Positions 62,406 to 64,000 of a stretch of DNA of 64,000 nt are shown piece by piece. The DNA is from Dillenia suffruticosa. Taxonomy: Eukaryota; Streptophyta; Magnoliopsida; Dilleniales; Dilleniaceae. The notes beneath the pieces are model-generated. The model saw only the letters and a program-made list of their open reading frames with translations. It made no database searches and was not told where the DNA came from. Position 1 is the first letter of the stretch. The number at the start of each line of letters is the position of its first letter. Made by a program: the position numbers and the translations under genes. Where the stretch lies: assembly GCA_033439265.1 (NCBI GenBank), contig JAVTVX010000019.1:2611501-2675500 (forward strand), read 5' to 3'.

Positions 62406-63550
62406 CACTATAAAAAAATAGCCTTTTAACCATAAATTTAACGACAAAAATTTTTAAAAAATTCTTCGCTAAAAACATTAACGATAGATTTAGCGACGCT
62501 AAAAACGTGTCGCAAAAATTTAGCGACGAAAATTAGAAATCCGTCGCTAAATTTAGCGATGAAAATCTGAAATCCGTCGCTAAATTTAGCAATAAATAAT
62601 TTTTCATCGCTAAAATTCGTCACAAAATTTAGCGACGAAAAATTATTCGTCGCTAAATTAGCGACATAAAAAAATCCGTTGCTAAATTTAGCGACGAAAA
62701 TCTAAAATTCGTCGCTAACTTTAATGACAGATAATTTTTGTCGCTAAAATTCGTCGCTAATTTAGGAAAAAAAAAGTCCGTCGAAAAATTATCCGTCCCT
62801 AATTTAGCGACGAATAAAAAAATTCGTCGTTGAATTAACTCACCATTTTCATGCCTTTTTTTTGGGTATAATTAACCTTTTCTTTAGTTTCATTTTGAAG
62901 AATCTTTACACTCCCGAGCAAAATAACTAAATTTATGATAATTATAACATTCAATCTTTTATTTATCGTACCTCCTCCAATTTTGTTTGAAATTGTGTCC
63001 TCTTCCATGGCCTCTTATATGTTTGGACTCTTGACTTCCATCGTTTTTTATGTGAGGTTGAGATTCACCTCTTCCTCATTTTTGTTTTGAGGTTGATAGT
63101 CGCCTCTTCGCTGCTCACGACACTATAAAAAAATAGCCTTTTAACCATAAATTTAACGACAAAAATTTTTAAAAAATTCTTCGCTAAAAACATTAATGAT
63201 AGATTTAGCGACGCTAAAAACGTGTCGCAAAAATTTAGCGACGAAAATTAGAAATCCGTCGCTAAATTTAGCGATGAAAATCTGAAATCCGTCGCTAAAT
63301 TTAGCAACAAATAATTTTTCGTCGCTAAAATTCGTCACAAAATTTAGCGACGAAAAATTATTCGTCGCTAAATTAGCGACATAAAAAAATCCGTTGCTAA
63401 ATTTAGCGACGAAAATCTAAAATTCGTCGCTAACTTTAATGACAGATAATTTTTGTCGCTAAAATTCGTCGCTAATTTAGGAAAAAAAAAGTCCGTCGAA
63501 AAATTATCCGTCCCTAATTTAGTGACGAATAAAAAAATCCGTCACTGAAA
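62121..63550. repeat. Tandem duplication, unit 715 bp (62121-62835 and 62836-63550)
   Basis: Two near-identical copies in direct orientation at exactly 715-bp offset. Each contains about 285 bp of copia relic followed by about 430 bp of the CACTA-like terminus. The few differences are single bases. Confidence 0.93.
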
Positions 63551-63614
63551 TAGCGAATTTGGAATCCGTCGCTGAATTAGCGACGGATTTGGAATCCATC
63601 GCTGATTCCAAATT

Positions 63615-63870
63615 CGTCAAATACCCGAGGAGCGCACGTGCCTGGACGGGCCCTTGCTCACCCTAACCAGCACGTGCCTAGATGGCCCTGCCCACGAGCC
63701 AGCACCAGCCTGGAAGCCACCTAGACGGCCCCACCCACCCCAGCACCAGCTGCCCGCCCCCGCCCGAGCCAGCACCCCTGCTCCAGCTGCTTTCCTCACT
63801 TAATTGCTGGAAAATGCCGCTTTGCCTCCTCCACCGTAGTTCGAACTCCTGCACACCTGCACGCACACGC
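63615..63870. repeat. GC-rich array 7 (inside second CACTA-like element)
   Basis: Inverted counterpart of array 5 with a different number and order of units (CCAGCACGTGCC, CCAGCACC). Confidence 0.82.
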
Positions 63871-63902
63871 ATAAGCATAAACCCTAAACCACCAAGCCAT
63901 AT
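63838..63902 (-). other. tRNA-like segment next to array 7
   Basis: Minus strand: ATGGCTTGGTGGT (63888-63900), then AGGAGTTCGAACT (63838-63850), then array 7. Homologous to the segment at 32453-32510. Confidence 0.5.
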
Positions 63903-64000
63903 AATATTATGTGATATAAATTTTTTTTTTTTTTTACTTATTATCTTTCCTTCACATTTTTCTAATAATAATAAAATAATATATAATAAAAATTTAAAAT

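Larger units (their letters stand above)
63121..64000 (-). mobile_element. Second CACTA-like element of the same family, partial
   Basis: Begins CACTATAAAAAAATAGCC and runs off the window. Its first 480 bp match, in reverse orientation, the right part of the 29319-33294 element: the same subterminal TTTAGCGACGAAA motifs in the same order, then the same GC-rich array and tRNA-like segment. Its terminus is closer to canonical CACTA than that of the first element. It is inserted in a copia relic. The first 430 bp are also present at 62406-62835 through a tandem duplication. Confidence 0.82.

Noticed and set aside
62438..63338. Pair of 61-codon frames with repeating FSDGF and AKF residues
   Set aside because: They are translations of the CACTA subterminal TTTAGCGACGAAA motifs, duplicated with the 715-bp unit.

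Overview
This window is nuclear DNA from a flowering plant, most likely a eudicot. It is strongly AT-rich and intron-bearing, full of microsatellites and plant transposon relics. Its only recognisable intact host genes are two terpene synthases of the TPS-b class (the angiosperm class of mainly monoterpene, isoprene and ocimene synthases). The species cannot be named from sequence alone. No bacterial-type gene, rRNA gene, intact tRNA gene or CRISPR array was seen.

The two genes lie on the minus strand: TPS-1 at 18345-21176 and TPS-2 at 48014-50854. Each has seven exons with good splice sites and an open 558-residue reading frame. Both carry RR(x8)W, RDR, DDMYD and NDLGTSSDE motifs. By eye they differ at 19 residues. 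They sit in matching blocks of about 7 kb (about 17365-24815 and 46988-53705), so they arose by segmental duplication. Twin CACGTG G-boxes lie just upstream of both.

Seven broken terpene synthase pieces lie on the same strand. Four resemble the intact genes (type A: exons 5-7 at 9552-10569; exon 7 and a bit of 6 at 38323-38782; an exon-5 scrap at 54421-54525; a 3'-flank relic at 61360-61530). The others come from a different synthase (type B: last-exon relics near 12849, 25837, 44838 and 56819). Setting aside the exon-5 scrap, types alternate along the window as A-B-A-B-A-B-A-B-A, which suggests repeated duplication of an ancestral two-gene unit followed by decay.

Transposons have split these units. 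A roughly 4 kb CACTA-like element (29319-33294) has a TTT target duplication and three unoccupied paralogous sites in the same window. A second member enters at 62406/63121 inside a copia relic, and its edge has been tandemly duplicated (715 bp). A third CACTA-like end is at 7495. An element of at least 2.6 kb is present in opposite orientations at 1-1810 and 33642-36224. Copia relics lie at 36720-37440 and 61510-62405. Four short SINE-like insertions were found, three with clear target duplications.

The oddest signal is a recurring module: a tRNA-like stretch, then an AT-rich linker, then a very GC-rich array built around GGCGCC. It occurs five times, always inside transposon-like DNA. The rest (roughly 0-8 kb, 13-16 kb, 21-25 kb, 38-47 kb, 51-61 kb) is AT-rich duplicated flank or repeat DNA without a gene I can support.
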